Notes: generated by a model from the sequence alone, not told the origin. A DNA stretch of 64,000 nucleotides from an uncultured Clostridia bacterium (GCA_946187325.1 CAMHQC010000001.1:1-64000); one strand, 5' to 3'. Shown: positions 1 through 8,891, counted from the first letter of the stretch. Program-made: numbers and translations.

Positions 1-1
1 A

Positions 2-1753
2 GGAGTAAATCAGCAAAGAGAAATAAATCTAGTACAGCCAATTTCTGCTCTAAATATATACTTTTTTATTGAGTGTTATCAAAAAGAGATTCTTAGTTAT
101 TTAGAGAATAATTGCTATTTTTCATTAAGGTATCATCGTAAAAATAATAATCTGTATTACAAAAGAAAAAGTAATCGAATGACAGAATACTTTTCAAAAA
201 CTTCTCAAAAAATCGACCGAGGAATTCTACAACAAACAGGAGCATACTTTAGGATCCACAAATTTAATTCTGTCACTGATTTCACTAACTCTCGGATGTG
301 GCAAATGTGCAACTCAAAATACAAATACTTTGCAAAAGTAGATTATAAATCATGTTTTAGTAGTATTTATACTCATACTTATAAATGGATCATAGAAAGG
401 AATACTACAGATTCAAAAGCTGCACAAAATTCAAACTTACTTATTATCATTGACAGACTTTTACAGAACATTAATGGTAAGTCTTCTAACGGAGTCATAG
501 TTGGACCTGAATTTTCAAGAATGATTGCAGAAATCTTACTTCAGCATATTGATAAAGAAATATTATATAGTCTTCAATCAGAGAATCTGTTTGTTCATAA
601 AGACTATCGCATTTTCAGATATGTTGATGACATTTTTATTTTTGCAAACACACCTATTATTATTGATAAAGTTGTAGATACTATAGAGTCTGTCGCAAGT
701 AAATATCTTCTTCATATAAATGAATTAAAATCCTATACAGCAGAGACCCCTGTCGTATTGAATAACTGGATCGAGAAAACTAGAGCTTTATCAGATAAAA
801 TATCGGATTTATTCTATAAAAAGAAGGAAATGCACGATAACAAAGAAATCAAAGCACTAGTAAAGAGTGGCTATATATCTCTAGATCGGTTAAAGAATGA
901 GTTTACCATATTGATGACCAGTTATCCAAGCGATAGACGCTATATTGTTTCATATATATTGAGTACTTTACTCAATAATATTAGTAATAAAAAAGATGGG
1001 TATAGCCTATTTGAAGATGAAAAAACAAATAAAGCGTTCATCTTTCTTGAATTAGCATTTTATGTCTATTCTTTTTGTCCCTGCTTTGAACACACTCAGA
1101 AAGTTATTTCCATGATAGTTTATTTTGATGATGAGCTACAATTCAAAACTGATGAAAAGAATAGTTTAAAACTACTAAATCTGGTCAGAAGATATTCCTT
1201 TGTCTTTGAAAATGCAAACTTAAATGATATTTGTAACTGGTTCGTATTTTTTAACGAGTACAAAATCTCACTATTGCAACATAGTGAGAAAACAATACTT
1301 AATAAGATACTCAGTTCAGATAATCCAATTCTTTTAGCTAATTATCTTATCTATAGTCGGTACAACGATAATTTCTATTCACAAATACTTAAACAAACGG
1401 AAAATATTATTAATAACCGTATTTCAAATATGATTCCCTTTGAGCCATTACTCCAAAAAGAGTTCTGGTATGTAATAGTTTTCCATAATTGTCCTTATAT
1501 TTCAGCTTCACTAAAAACTAAGTTACAGAATAAGATAGCTGAAATACAAATGTCTGATAATAGTGTCTGTGCTAAAGCAAACAAATTAATTTATGATTTT
1601 TTATTAGGTTGTCATACAAACTCTTTCTTTTATTGGGGATATTATCACTTTAATGCAAGTAAACAACTTACCTACAGAACATATCAACGAACATTGTTTA
1701 GACAGTATAAGAAAAAACGTCCCTTTGAGATATATGGTAGCTTAGATTGGTAA
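2..1753 (+). CDS. Abi/DRT-type reverse transcriptase, 5' end outside window
   Basis: The reading frame is open from base 2, so the true start lies left of the window; the first internal ATG is at 179. The visible part (583 codons) has reverse transcriptase blocks: an aspartate motif KVDYKSCFSSIYTH, then GVIVGPEFSRMIAE, then FRYVDDIFIF with the YVDD catalytic pair. The upstream stretch RYHRKNNNLYYKRKS and the SIYTH signature are typical of the abortive-infection group (AbiA/AbiK/Abi-P2, the 'unknown group' defence RTs) rather than retrons or group II introns. About 350 residues of helical sequence follow the polymerase, as in AbiA-like proteins; no second catalytic domain is recognised. The gene is markedly AT-rich compared with the mobilisation genes that follow. 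Family is fairly sure; the exact DRT class is not. Anti-phage role is inferred from family. Confidence 0.85.
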   Translation, partial: GVNQQREINLVQPISALNIYFFIECYQKEILSYLENNCYFSLRYHRKNNNLYYKRKSNRMTEYFSKTSQKIDRGILQQTGAYFRIHKFNSVTDFTNSRMWQMCNSKYKYFAKVDYKSCFSSIYTHTYKWIIERNTTDSKAAQNSNLLIIIDRLLQNINGKSSNGVIVGPEFSRMIAEILLQHIDKEILYSLQSENLFVHKDYRIFRYVDDIFIFANTPIIIDKVVDTIESVASKYLLHINELKSYTAETPVVLNNWIEKTRALSDKISDLFYKKKEMHDNKEIKALVKSGYISLDRLKNEFTILMTSYPSDRRYIVSYILSTLLNNISNKKDGYSLFEDEKTNKAFIFLELAFYVYSFCPCFEHTQKVISMIVYFDDELQFKTDEKNSLKLLNLVRRYSFVFENANLNDICNWFVFFNEYKISLLQHSEKTILNKILSSDNPILLANYLIYSRYNDNFYSQILKQTENIINNRISNMIPFEPLLQKEFWYVIVFHNCPYISASLKTKLQNKIAEIQMSDNSVCAKANKLIYDFLLGCHTNSFFYWGYYHFNASKQLTYRTYQRTLFRQYKKKRPFEIYGSLDW

Positions 1754-1797
1754 ATAAAAATTCTGCAAAAATGGTGAAGTTCAAACTATCACTATAT

Positions 1798-1920
1798 CAC
1801 AAGCGCGGCTCCGAATTAACGGAACCGCGCTTGTGCTTTTGATTGTGTCGCAACAGAAGTTGCGTTTTGTGTGACAGCAACGAGCTATGTAAAGCGGTTG
1901 TATATTAACTTACAAAATCT
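1798..1920 (+). repeat. Hairpin-headed backbone repeat, copy 1
   Basis: Begins with a strong hairpin: arms 1798-1808 and 1825-1835 (CACAAGCGCGG / CCGCGCTTGTG) with a further TCCG/CGGA pairing inside, followed by CTTTTG. It probably terminates the reverse transcriptase transcript. The hairpin and the roughly 85 bases after it recur at 30983-31105 with about 80 percent identity by eye, at the equivalent place in a second related element. Confidence 0.7.
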
Positions 1921-2021
1921 GAAGTTGCAAGTCTTTCAAAAATGTTTTATTCTTTTCTGTTTTGGTCTGGACTTCGGGCGTATTATGTGATAGTGTTCCT
2001 TGTTAAAGGAGGCGAATCAAG

Positions 2022-2414
2022 ATGAAAAGATTTGCGATAATTATGATTGCACTGATTGCGATAAATTCTTCTGTCGCAATCAACAGCGTCGAAGCGAAAA
2101 CATCAGTCAAGACAACAAAAATCGTTCGTTCGGTTAAGCACCCGAAGAAAAAGATAAACATAAAGCTTGTCCGAAAGCGATTGATTACCTACGGCAAACG
2201 AAAAGGAATGATTTATTCATCAAAACTAAGTGTAAGTAACTCGAGTTGGATGCCACCGATTTGCGTAAAATACTACGATAAAACAACCGGGTTAATCTCT
2301 GCCGGGAGAGAATCAATTAGAGATTTGCTCGATTATTATGAACGATATGAGCCAGGAGAGATTGCATTTAATGTAGTAGCAAGTAAAAAATATCTGTACA
2401 TACTTTACGGATAA
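2022..2414 (+). CDS. Small secreted basic protein, unknown function
   Basis: A 130-residue protein with a clear signal peptide: Met-Lys-Arg, a hydrophobic stretch AIIMIALIAINSSVA, and a likely cleavage after VEA near residue 25. The mature part starts Lys-rich (KHPKKKINIKLVRKR) and ends with a compact folded-looking region; no known domain is recognised. AAAGGAGG lies 9-14 bases before the ATG. It occupies the slot that a helix-turn-helix gene fills in the related element near 31.3 kb, and is followed by its own terminator. Export is seen from the sequence; function is unknown. Confidence 0.7.
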   Translation: MKRFAIIMIALIAINSSVAINSVEAKTSVKTTKIVRSVKHPKKKINIKLVRKRLITYGKRKGMIYSSKLSVSNSSWMPPICVKYYDKTTGLISAGRESIRDLLDYYERYEPGEIAFNVVASKKYLYILYG

Positions 2415-2440
2415 AAGCATCTGTAAAGAAGAGTTTAAGG

Positions 2441-2471
2441 CTAAGGAAAAGCTCCTTAGTCTTTTTCTTTC
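2441..2471 (+). terminator. Rho-independent terminator
   Basis: Perfect 7-bp stem CTAAGGA/TCCTTAG (2441-2447 with 2453-2459) followed by TCTTTTTCTTTC. Ends the secreted-protein transcript. Confidence 0.85.
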
Positions 2472-2502
2472 ACAGAGAAATCGAACAAATTTTCTAAAAA
2501 CT

Positions 2503-2531
2503 ATTGACCTATTTCTTCGGCTATGTTATTA
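2503..2531 (+). promoter_or_regulatory. Probable sigma-A promoter overlapping an inverted repeat
   Basis: TTGACC at 2503-2508 and TATTAT at 2526-2531 with a 17-bp spacer. The spacer contains TTCGGCTAT (2516-2524), whose exact inverted partner ATAGCCGAA is at 2600-2608. This could be an operator or part of the transfer origin. It would read through the oriT region into the mobilisation genes. Confidence 0.5.
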
Positions 2532-2597
2532 TTATTTTGTCAAAAGAACGTTTGTTTTATATGGGCGTTTGATAAGAAATAATCAAATTTCGGTAAG

Positions 2598-2697
2598 AAA
2601 TAGCCGAAATTATTATTAAGCAGGAAAAAGTCGGGGGTCAACCCCGACGCTATACATCAGCCCGCAGAGCGGACTGTTCCCGATTGTAAAGCCGTTT
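2598..2697 (+). other. Candidate oriT region, copy 1
   Basis: About 100 bp upstream of the ribbon-helix-helix/relaxase pair, containing the hairpin CGGGGGTCAACCCCG (2633-2647) and the GCCCGCAGAGCGGAC block. A copy about 93 percent identical by eye lies at 31767-31867 in the second element. Non-coding, conserved and immediately before relaxase genes is the usual setting of an origin of transfer. No nick site is proven. Confidence 0.5.
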
Positions 2698-2959
2698 GTT
2701 GCAGTCGACTATTGTGCGTCATGAGTGGCGTCAGTAAGAAATATGAGGTGCCTGAAAGTCGACCAAGTGGCAAGAAATGGCTTGTTTAAGGCGTTTGTTA
2801 AGTCTACTTTGTGGCACCTTCGCATTTTTGAGCGTTTCAGCTGTTTGTTGAGATTGCAGACAGAGGAAAGAAAAAACAATAAAAAGATCGTTAGGTTTTA
2901 CGACCTGATTTATTCTGAAAATAAAAGTATAATCAAAACTACGAAAGGAGAGGAATCTT
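2698..2959. other. Non-coding leader before the mobilisation genes
   Basis: No credible gene. It holds a 7-bp inverted repeat AGGTGCC/GGCACCT (about 2745 and 2813) and two GTCGAC copies. It is probably untranslated leader or further transfer-origin sequence bound by the mobilisation proteins. Confidence 0.4.
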
Positions 2960-3367
2960 ATGGAAAACAAAAAGAAATATGTCTACTACATGCAGCCTTC
3001 AATGTCTGACGAAATGGAGCTTATGCTCGGCGAGGCGAACGCAACTTCAAAAAGTGATTTTATAAATATCGCGGTCAGGTTTTATCTCGACTACCTTCAT
3101 AACAAAAAGTCGGTCGACTTCATATCTCCAATGCTCGCGCGGACTATCAAAAGTGAAGTTGAGAGTGTCGAGAAGAATGTCTCGGAAATGCTATACAAGC
3201 TCGCTGTAGAGCAGTCGAAGCTGACTGTCGCGCTTGCAATGGACGGTGAGTTTGAACGATTTGATTATAACAAGCTGAATGAATACTGCGCTCAGACAGT
3301 TGCTGAAAACAACGGTGTGATTGATTTCGAGGAAGCCAACTACTATAAGGAATTATATAATGGCTAA
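2960..3367 (+). CDS. Ribbon-helix-helix relaxosome accessory protein (MobC-like)
   Basis: 135 residues. The N-terminal half (YYMQPSMSDEMELML then SKSDFINIAVRFYLDYL) has the pattern of a short beta strand followed by two helices found in ribbon-helix-helix DNA-binding proteins. The C-terminal half is helical and acidic. AAAGGAGAGG precedes the ATG. Its last codons overlap the relaxase start by 8 bases, so the two are translationally coupled. The likely job is binding the oriT just upstream and helping the relaxase load. Small accessory proteins of this kind are standard in Bacillota mobilisable elements; the specific assignment rests on position plus fold pattern. Confidence 0.75.
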   Translation: MENKKKYVYYMQPSMSDEMELMLGEANATSKSDFINIAVRFYLDYLHNKKSVDFISPMLARTIKSEVESVEKNVSEMLYKLAVEQSKLTVALAMDGEFERFDYNKLNEYCAQTVAENNGVIDFEEANYYKELYNG

Positions 3368-4880
3368 GATTATAGTATCGAGCAAGTTCATAAAAACGCC
3401 GAACAATAAAAATATCGGTAAGCTTCTGCGGTATATCGGAACGCGTGAGGGAGTGGAGAAGGTCGCAAAAGGTAAGGATAATTCGAAAGCTACCAAGCGC
3501 CAGCAGGACTTAATACTTAAAGCAATCGAAATCGCTCCTCCGTCATGGGACTATCCTGAACTGAAAGAATTCTTTGATAATCCGACTAAAGCTAACGCTA
3601 CGGAATTTCTCGATGCGTTCTATGAACGCAATGCGGATAAGATAGGCGGCGTGAAAAAGCTGATGAATTATTATGCTGAGCGACCTTCGGTTGAAAAAAT
3701 TGGTACGCATGGATTGTTTTCAGAGACAGATGACAAGATTGATTTGGATAAGGTCGCGGATGAAGTTGCTAATCACAACGGAGTAGTCTGGACTCATGTG
3801 TTGAGCCTCAAGCGCGAGGACGCGGAACGGCTTGGGTACAATAACGCTAAGGCTTGGCAGGAACTTGTCAGGCGAAACGTCTACGAGCTTGCGGAGACTC
3901 ACAAAATTGCTCCGAGTGACCTTCAATGGTATGGAGCGTTTCACAATACAACTCATCATCCGCATATGCATCTCGTTGTGTATTCGAAGTCGGGTAAAGG
4001 TTATCTGACCGAGAACGGAATTCTAAAACTAAAGAGCGCGTTTGGAAACGACATCTTCCGTAACGAGCAGTACAAGCTGTTCAAAATGCAGACTGAACTG
4101 CGAGATGAAATGCGTGATGAAGTAAAGAGATACTTGGAGAGTTTGGTTGAAACAACGGGAGAGTATAAGCCAAGTTCTAAAGCCAAAGAACTTTATCAAA
4201 AACTGATAGAACAGCTAAAAACAGTAAAAGGCAAGAAGATATACGGTTATCTTCCTAAGAATATCAAGAATACTGTTGATGACATTGTGCGGGAGATTTC
4301 TAAGGATGAGGGCATAGTGAAACTCAATGGCGAGTGGAACAGAATCAACCGAGAAAAGCTGTCGCTGTATCACGATAAGGAAACTCGCGATATTCCAATT
4401 GTCGAGAACAAAGAGTTTAGAAGCATTAAGAACACTGTAATCAGCATGGCTAAATACAGCAACGAAGTAATCCCAGCAATCGGTAGTATTCTTGCGAGTG
4501 ATATTAAAAGAAGTTGCCTTAAAAAACATGAAACCTTGCGCGGACAATACAGCGGAAGTGAGATTCAGCCTGTAACAACCGACTTGAGTTCGCTGCTCAA
4601 GGCAGTATCGAGAATAGCAGAAAATCCTGCCGAGGACGAGGAAGAACGTAGGAGAAGAATCGAGGCAGAAGAAAACGCCGAAGCAATCGGCGCAATACTT
4701 GGAACAGCAATCGGCTTGACAGCGGAGGCTATAAGTTCAGCCAAAGCAAGACGGGAGCAGGAAATAGAAGAACAGCTTTCTCAATACGAACAGAAACAGT
4801 ATTATGAGGAGCCTTATTACGAGTCTGAATACGATGATTACGACGAGGATGAGGATGTGGGTTTCGGACTGAGCATGTAA
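3360..4880 (+). CDS. MobP-type relaxase (MobP3-like)
   Basis: 506 residues from the ATG at 3360, chosen because MAKIIVSSKFIK is the usual relaxase opening and the ORF start 39 bases earlier lacks a ribosome site. Relaxases nick oriT and pilot the strand in conjugation. The three-histidine metal motif is visible as HNTTHHPHMHLVV (about residues 195-207). The N-terminal motif ending RYIGTREGVEKV matches MobP3-like proteins of Clostridia. The middle is a long helical region and the tail is strongly acidic (YYESEYDDYDEDED). No coupling protein or type IV secretion genes are nearby, so the element is mobilisable rather than self-transmissible. Intact by eye. Confidence 0.88.
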   Translation: MAKIIVSSKFIKTPNNKNIGKLLRYIGTREGVEKVAKGKDNSKATKRQQDLILKAIEIAPPSWDYPELKEFFDNPTKANATEFLDAFYERNADKIGGVKKLMNYYAERPSVEKIGTHGLFSETDDKIDLDKVADEVANHNGVVWTHVLSLKREDAERLGYNNAKAWQELVRRNVYELAETHKIAPSDLQWYGAFHNTTHHPHMHLVVYSKSGKGYLTENGILKLKSAFGNDIFRNEQYKLFKMQTELRDEMRDEVKRYLESLVETTGEYKPSSKAKELYQKLIEQLKTVKGKKIYGYLPKNIKNTVDDIVREISKDEGIVKLNGEWNRINREKLSLYHDKETRDIPIVENKEFRSIKNTVISMAKYSNEVIPAIGSILASDIKRSCLKKHETLRGQYSGSEIQPVTTDLSSLLKAVSRIAENPAEDEEERRRRIEAEENAEAIGAILGTAIGLTAEAISSAKARREQEIEEQLSQYEQKQYYEEPYYESEYDDYDEDEDVGFGLSM

Positions 4881-4928
4881 AAACGGCGTGAGTTCAAAAG
4901 TAAATCGCCTGTAGCCGCGTGTGGCGCG

Positions 4929-5131
4929 ATTTCAGAAAAGAATGGCAACCGTACACGAAAGAATAATTAAAACCGAAAATGAGCAGTTTGTAGCGAAGTG
5001 TCAGCAAATGTTAGTTGTAAACAAATAATGGAGAGTAAATTTGTTGGATATTTAGCTGGACTTTAGACCGCTGCTTACGGTATTGTTTGTACTTGCCAAA
5101 AGGCGAATCAAAACGAATGGAGATTGATAGA
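4929..5131 (+). repeat. Integrase leader conserved between the two elements
   Basis: The stretch from TTTCAGAAAAGAATGGCAAC to the integrase start is repeated at about 33877-34079 ahead of the truncated integrase. Shared blocks include the TGGACTTTAGACCGCTGCTT motif. Conservation of a non-coding leader suggests recombinase or regulatory binding sites, or simply common ancestry. Confidence 0.6.
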
Positions 5132-6346
5132 ATGAAACGAGAATTATTAGACAACGGAAACATCTGGCGCAAGAGCGACGGACGATGGATTGGTATGGTA
5201 CGATACAAAGATGAGTTCGGCGTAACTCAGCGCAAGAGCTTTTCCGCCAAAAAGAAGAAGGATTTACATGCGAAGATGACAGCTTATGTAGCGAACTTTC
5301 AAGAGCAGATTGCGGATTCGAATGAGTCAAGAAAACCTCTCAAAGAGAGCATGCAAAATTGGCTTCGTGTGTACAAATATCCCGAAATTGAGCATACAAC
5401 ATACGACAGGTACGAGTGTACCGCTGAACATCAGATATATCCGTACATCGGCAACAGACCTGTCGGAGATGTTACGTCAGCAGACATCAAAAAACTGCTG
5501 ACTGACCATATGAATAAAGGGCTCGCCTTCACAACGAGCAAAAAGGCATATTCTATACTGAAAATGTACTTCAAGTATCTGTATCAAGAGGGCGTAATCA
5601 CGCTCAATCCGATGGCGATAATCGATATGACAAAGAAATCGAACTACCTCGCAGCTCAGGGTAAAGAGGACAAGGCTCAATGCGACCTCGTGGAAGTGTT
5701 CACAGAGGAAGAAATTGAAAAGATAAGAGCCGAGGCGTTCAAGAAATTCGAGAACGGTAAGCCAGTATATCAGCAATCAGCCGCATACTTCCTTATGCTC
5801 AACACAGGCATGCGCGCGGGTGAGGTATGCGGAATCATAAACAGCGACATTGACCTTGAAAATCGTGTAATCCACCTTCAGCGCGGAGTTAAAGAAGTAC
5901 ATGTCCGAGAGAATATGGAGAATCAAGGAAGGCTCGAGGTTCAGGTAGGTAAACTCAAATCTGCAACGAGCAAAAGAGATATTCCGCTCAATGATACCGC
6001 CATAGAGATGATTGAAAAACTCAGGGAAGAAGTGTATCTAGGCGAGGACGCTCCGTTGATACCCGACGAAAACGGTAACTTCACCAACCCTCGCAATATG
6101 CGAACCCGGTTTCAGCGAATACTGAAAGCCGCCGGATTGGAGAAAAAAGGCCTGCATGTCCTCAGACATACTTTCGCGACTACATTGATAAATGGAATAA
6201 AGCAACCTGACGGCTCCCTGAAAACACTAACCGTCAAGCAAGTCGCAGACCTCCTCGGACATACAACCTCAGAAATAACTGAAATCTACTATGTCAAAAG
6301 AGATAACAATAAGCTTTCAGGACTGACGGATAGCTTCAATATCTAA
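5132..6346 (+). CDS. Tyrosine recombinase (integrase)
   Basis: 404 residues from the ATG at 5132; the same ATG context with GGAG upstream is kept in the broken copy at 34080. The N-terminus (IWRKSDGRWIGMVRYKD) is the small three-strand arm-binding domain of Tn916-like integrases. A SAM-like core-binding domain follows (about 75-170). The catalytic domain shows the arginine in NTGMRAGEVC, a basic strand KSATSKRDIPL, HVLRHTFAT, and LLGHTTSEI with the nucleophile in IYYVKRD. All catalytic residues appear present. It should excise and integrate the mobilisable element. Two broken relatives lie at 21310-21411 (C-terminus) and 34080-34209 (N-terminus). Confidence 0.92.
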   Translation: MKRELLDNGNIWRKSDGRWIGMVRYKDEFGVTQRKSFSAKKKKDLHAKMTAYVANFQEQIADSNESRKPLKESMQNWLRVYKYPEIEHTTYDRYECTAEHQIYPYIGNRPVGDVTSADIKKLLTDHMNKGLAFTTSKKAYSILKMYFKYLYQEGVITLNPMAIIDMTKKSNYLAAQGKEDKAQCDLVEVFTEEEIEKIRAEAFKKFENGKPVYQQSAAYFLMLNTGMRAGEVCGIINSDIDLENRVIHLQRGVKEVHVRENMENQGRLEVQVGKLKSATSKRDIPLNDTAIEMIEKLREEVYLGEDAPLIPDENGNFTNPRNMRTRFQRILKAAGLEKKGLHVLRHTFATTLINGIKQPDGSLKTLTVKQVADLLGHTTSEITEIYYVKRDNNKLSGLTDSFNI

Positions 6347-6366
6347 AGAACAAATCATTAAGAATC

Positions 6367-6395
6367 ATCCTTCTGCAACAACGACAGAAGGGTGA
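6367..6395 (+). terminator. Weak terminator-like hairpin after integrase
   Basis: CCTTCTG (6369-6375) pairs with CAGAAGG (6385-6391); there is no good T tract. A diverged version and its surroundings occur after the integrase tail at about 21430-21455. Confidence 0.3.
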
Positions 6396-6581
6396 TAATT
6401 TGCTATATGGGCGGCTTAAAAATTAATCCGCAGTAAACAATGATAAAGGGTATTTTTAAAAAGGACTTAAAGCTTATTCGGTAAAATACCCAAATTAGAT
6501 GCTTGGATTTTATATAAAAATGATATTGCTATTATACCAAATATGGAATATAATAGTAAAACAGTTAACGAGGTGATATTT

Positions 6582-7646
6582 ATGTTAGCGTATATGACCG
6601 CTAAAGATGCGGCAGAAAAATGGAGTATCTCGCGACGGAGAGTAATTACACTCTGCCAAGAGAACAGAATCCCCGACGTTGCTATGCTTGGTAATATGTG
6701 GATAATTCCTATCGAGGCAACAAAGCCGGTTGACGCTCGAACCACACGATATGACAAAAAGAATCCTGCAAAGCCTTTTATTAAATGGGCAGGAGGTAAG
6801 GGACAGCTTCTTCCGACAATCAGAAAGTTTTACCCGCCGAAGATGGGTACAGAAATCCGCAAGTATTGTGAGCCAATGGTAGGCGCAGGCGCGGTATTGT
6901 TTGATGTTCTTAATACCTATGAAATGGATGAAGTCTACATATGCGACACTAACACAGAGTTAATGAACGCGTATACAGTAGTGAGAGATAATCCACAAAA
7001 GCTTATAGATTTGTTATCTAAATATGAGATTGAGCATCTGTCTACTGAAGGAGAAAGCAGAAAAGAGTACTATTATCAAAGGAGAGCGCAGTTCAATGAT
7101 GAAATGCAAAAGCCAACAAAACAAAACTCTGTGTTAAGAGCGGCATTATTCATCTATCTGAATAAAACGTGCTTCAATGGATTGTATCGTGTGAACCGTA
7201 AAGGTTTATTCAATGTGCCGATTGGTTCATATAAACGCCCGACGATTTGTGATGCCGAAAACATCAATAAAACTTCCGAGCTTCTGCAAGGTGTAACAAT
7301 ACTGACTGGAGATTACACAACTGTAGTTCAGTATGTTGACGAGCAGACTTTTGTGTACTTCGATCCGCCGTACCGTCCGCTTACAAAGACAGCAGAATTT
7401 ACATCCTATACAGTTGATGATTTTAATGATGAAGACCAAATAAAATTGGGAGAATTCATCAAGTCTCTTGATGCAGCAAAAGTAATGGCGAGTAATTCCG
7501 ATCCGCATAATGTTGACGAAGAAGACAACTTCTTTGACGACCTGTATAATGGAATGAATATAAACAGAGTATCTGCTATAAGGGCAATTAACAGCAAGGG
7601 TAATAGTCGTGGAAAGATACACGAGTTACTGATAACAAACTATTAA
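6582..7646 (+). CDS. D12-class DNA adenine methyltransferase with N-terminal HTH
   Basis: 354 residues from the ATG at 6582 (AGGTGAT upstream). Residues 1-50 (MTAKDAAEKWSISRRRVITL...) form an excisionase/MerR-like helix-turn-helix. The rest is a Dam/DpnM-like N6-adenine methyltransferase with the SAM-binding motif FIKWAGGKGQLL near residue 66 and the catalytic DPPY in FVYFDPPYRPL near residue 260. This family usually methylates GATC. The next gene is a MutH/Sau3AI-like endonuclease, which cuts GATC, so the pair probably forms one restriction-modification system. The fused HTH may read the promoter or simply be a linker-borne DNA-binding module; such fusions occur in Clostridia. Confidence 0.88.
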   Translation: MLAYMTAKDAAEKWSISRRRVITLCQENRIPDVAMLGNMWIIPIEATKPVDARTTRYDKKNPAKPFIKWAGGKGQLLPTIRKFYPPKMGTEIRKYCEPMVGAGAVLFDVLNTYEMDEVYICDTNTELMNAYTVVRDNPQKLIDLLSKYEIEHLSTEGESRKEYYYQRRAQFNDEMQKPTKQNSVLRAALFIYLNKTCFNGLYRVNRKGLFNVPIGSYKRPTICDAENINKTSELLQGVTILTGDYTTVVQYVDEQTFVYFDPPYRPLTKTAEFTSYTVDDFNDEDQIKLGEFIKSLDAAKVMASNSDPHNVDEEDNFFDDLYNGMNINRVSAIRAINSKGNSRGKIHELLITNY

Positions 7647-7709
7647 GCAAAAACGAAATACAACCGCAGTAAACCTGCGGTCTTGTTTCTTTTGAAAGAG
7701 GACATGGGT

Positions 7710-8366
7710 ATGAAATTAAAAGAAGCGGAAGCTAAAATAAAACCGTTATGCGGGATTCCTTTCGGAGAATTGTTTTCTGACATAGATCCTGAAATGGCTG
7801 TAATCAATAAAGGCAAAATCGGTCAGATGCTGGAGTTGGCTCTCGGCAAGAAACTCGACAGCGGCAACACCGACTTTGAGGACGGAGAGCTGAAAACCAA
7901 CAAATGCGACAGAACGGGCAAACCAAAAGAGACCGTTTTTATTACGCAGATTGCGAGTGTAATTGACGAGTTGCTTTCGGAACGTCCTTTTGAGGAAACT
8001 CATCTCTATGAAAAGATTAGTAATATGCTGTATGTTGCCGTGAGCAAAGACGGCAGTCCGCGGGAATGGTTCTTTGTGGACGCTATACATATTGATTTGT
8101 CAAAGCCGGAGTTTGCACCGCTGATGGATATATGGCGTGAGGATTATTACTCTATTTGCAGGCAGCTGAAGGAGCATATTGAAACTTCGCCCGACGGCTT
8201 TATCCACACCTCAAACGGTACACATATCCAGGTCAGGAGCAAGGACTCAAAGCCGTATCACCCGATTTATTCTGATATTTACGGCCGTAATATTTCAAAC
8301 AAAAATCACGCTTTTTATTTTCAGAAAAAGTTTGTGTATGATATAAGGAAGGCTTACGGAGGATAA
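7710..8366 (+). CDS. MutH/Sau3AI-family restriction endonuclease
   Basis: 218 residues; ATG at 7710 is preferred because AGAGG sits 8-9 bases upstream, whereas the ATG at 7704 is too close. Key motif: NKGKIGQMLELALG, then GNTDFEDGELKTNK, which supplies the D...ExK catalytic set of the MutH/Sau3AI fold. QIASVIDELL and later basic residues fit the family. Length is like MutH (about 229) and half of Sau3AI, so it is a single-domain enzyme. Likely target is unmethylated GATC, protected by the methyltransferase 63 bases upstream. The catalytic reading is from sequence; specificity is inferred. Confidence 0.82.
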   Translation: MKLKEAEAKIKPLCGIPFGELFSDIDPEMAVINKGKIGQMLELALGKKLDSGNTDFEDGELKTNKCDRTGKPKETVFITQIASVIDELLSERPFEETHLYEKISNMLYVAVSKDGSPREWFFVDAIHIDLSKPEFAPLMDIWREDYYSICRQLKEHIETSPDGFIHTSNGTHIQVRSKDSKPYHPIYSDIYGRNISNKNHAFYFQKKFVYDIRKAYGG

Positions 8367-8369
8367 GAT

Positions 8370-8891
8370 ATGGCACGGAACACACATGGCGGTGGAGCAA
8401 ATACAAATTATTACGGATTGGCTTTTGAACAGGAAACCCGTTTAGAGGAAGCTTTGGTAGGCTCCGGTTACATAGTATCAGAAGGCGAAGTATTTCTTGA
8501 TGATGAGTTGATTGCCGTTTCTGCAGGCAAGTACCGCTTATACAAAAACATATTGGAACCTAATGACATTGATTATAGAGATTATATTTCAAAGCAACTT
8601 CTGCCTGATGAAGCTTTGTTAAATTTAAAAAATGACACGATTTATATTATCGAGAAAAAGTTCCAACATGGAGCAGGTTCCGTTGATGAAAAGCTTCAAA
8701 CATGTGATTTTAAAAAGAAACAATATAAGAAACTTTTCGATCCGCTTAGGATTGAGGTAGAGTATTATTACGTTTTGAACGATTATTTCGATCAGCCGCA
8801 ATACGATGATGTCTTTGAGTATATTGTATCGGTTGGCTGTAAATTCTTTTTTAACGAGATACCGATTGACGAATTAGGTTTACCGAGATAA
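8370..8891 (+). CDS. PD-(D/E)XK restriction-type nuclease
   Basis: 173 residues, starting 3 bases after the previous stop, with GGAGG at the end of the previous gene. The segment DTIYIIEKKFQHGAGSVDEK contains the E-x-K half of a PD-(D/E)XK nuclease followed by GSVDEKLQTCDFKKKQY, a signature shared by several type II restriction enzymes. An upstream acidic residue would supply the aspartate. The C-terminus is a short alpha/beta region. It is followed 12 bases later by a DNA methyltransferase, suggesting the two form a second restriction-modification pair. Recognition sequence unknown. Confidence 0.72.
   Translation: MARNTHGGGANTNYYGLAFEQETRLEEALVGSGYIVSEGEVFLDDELIAVSAGKYRLYKNILEPNDIDYRDYISKQLLPDEALLNLKNDTIYIIEKKFQHGAGSVDEKLQTCDFKKKQYKKLFDPLRIEVEYYYVLNDYFDQPQYDDVFEYIVSVGCKFFFNEIPIDELGLPR

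Noticed and set aside
2725-3009. Plus-strand ORF of 94 codons before the mobilisation genes
   Set aside because: It overlaps the well-supported ribbon-helix-helix start out of frame, has no ribosome site and no protein-like pattern.
3360-4880. Self-transmissible conjugative element
   Set aside because: No coupling protein, VirB4-type ATPase or other secretion genes are present in the window; only a mobilisation module.
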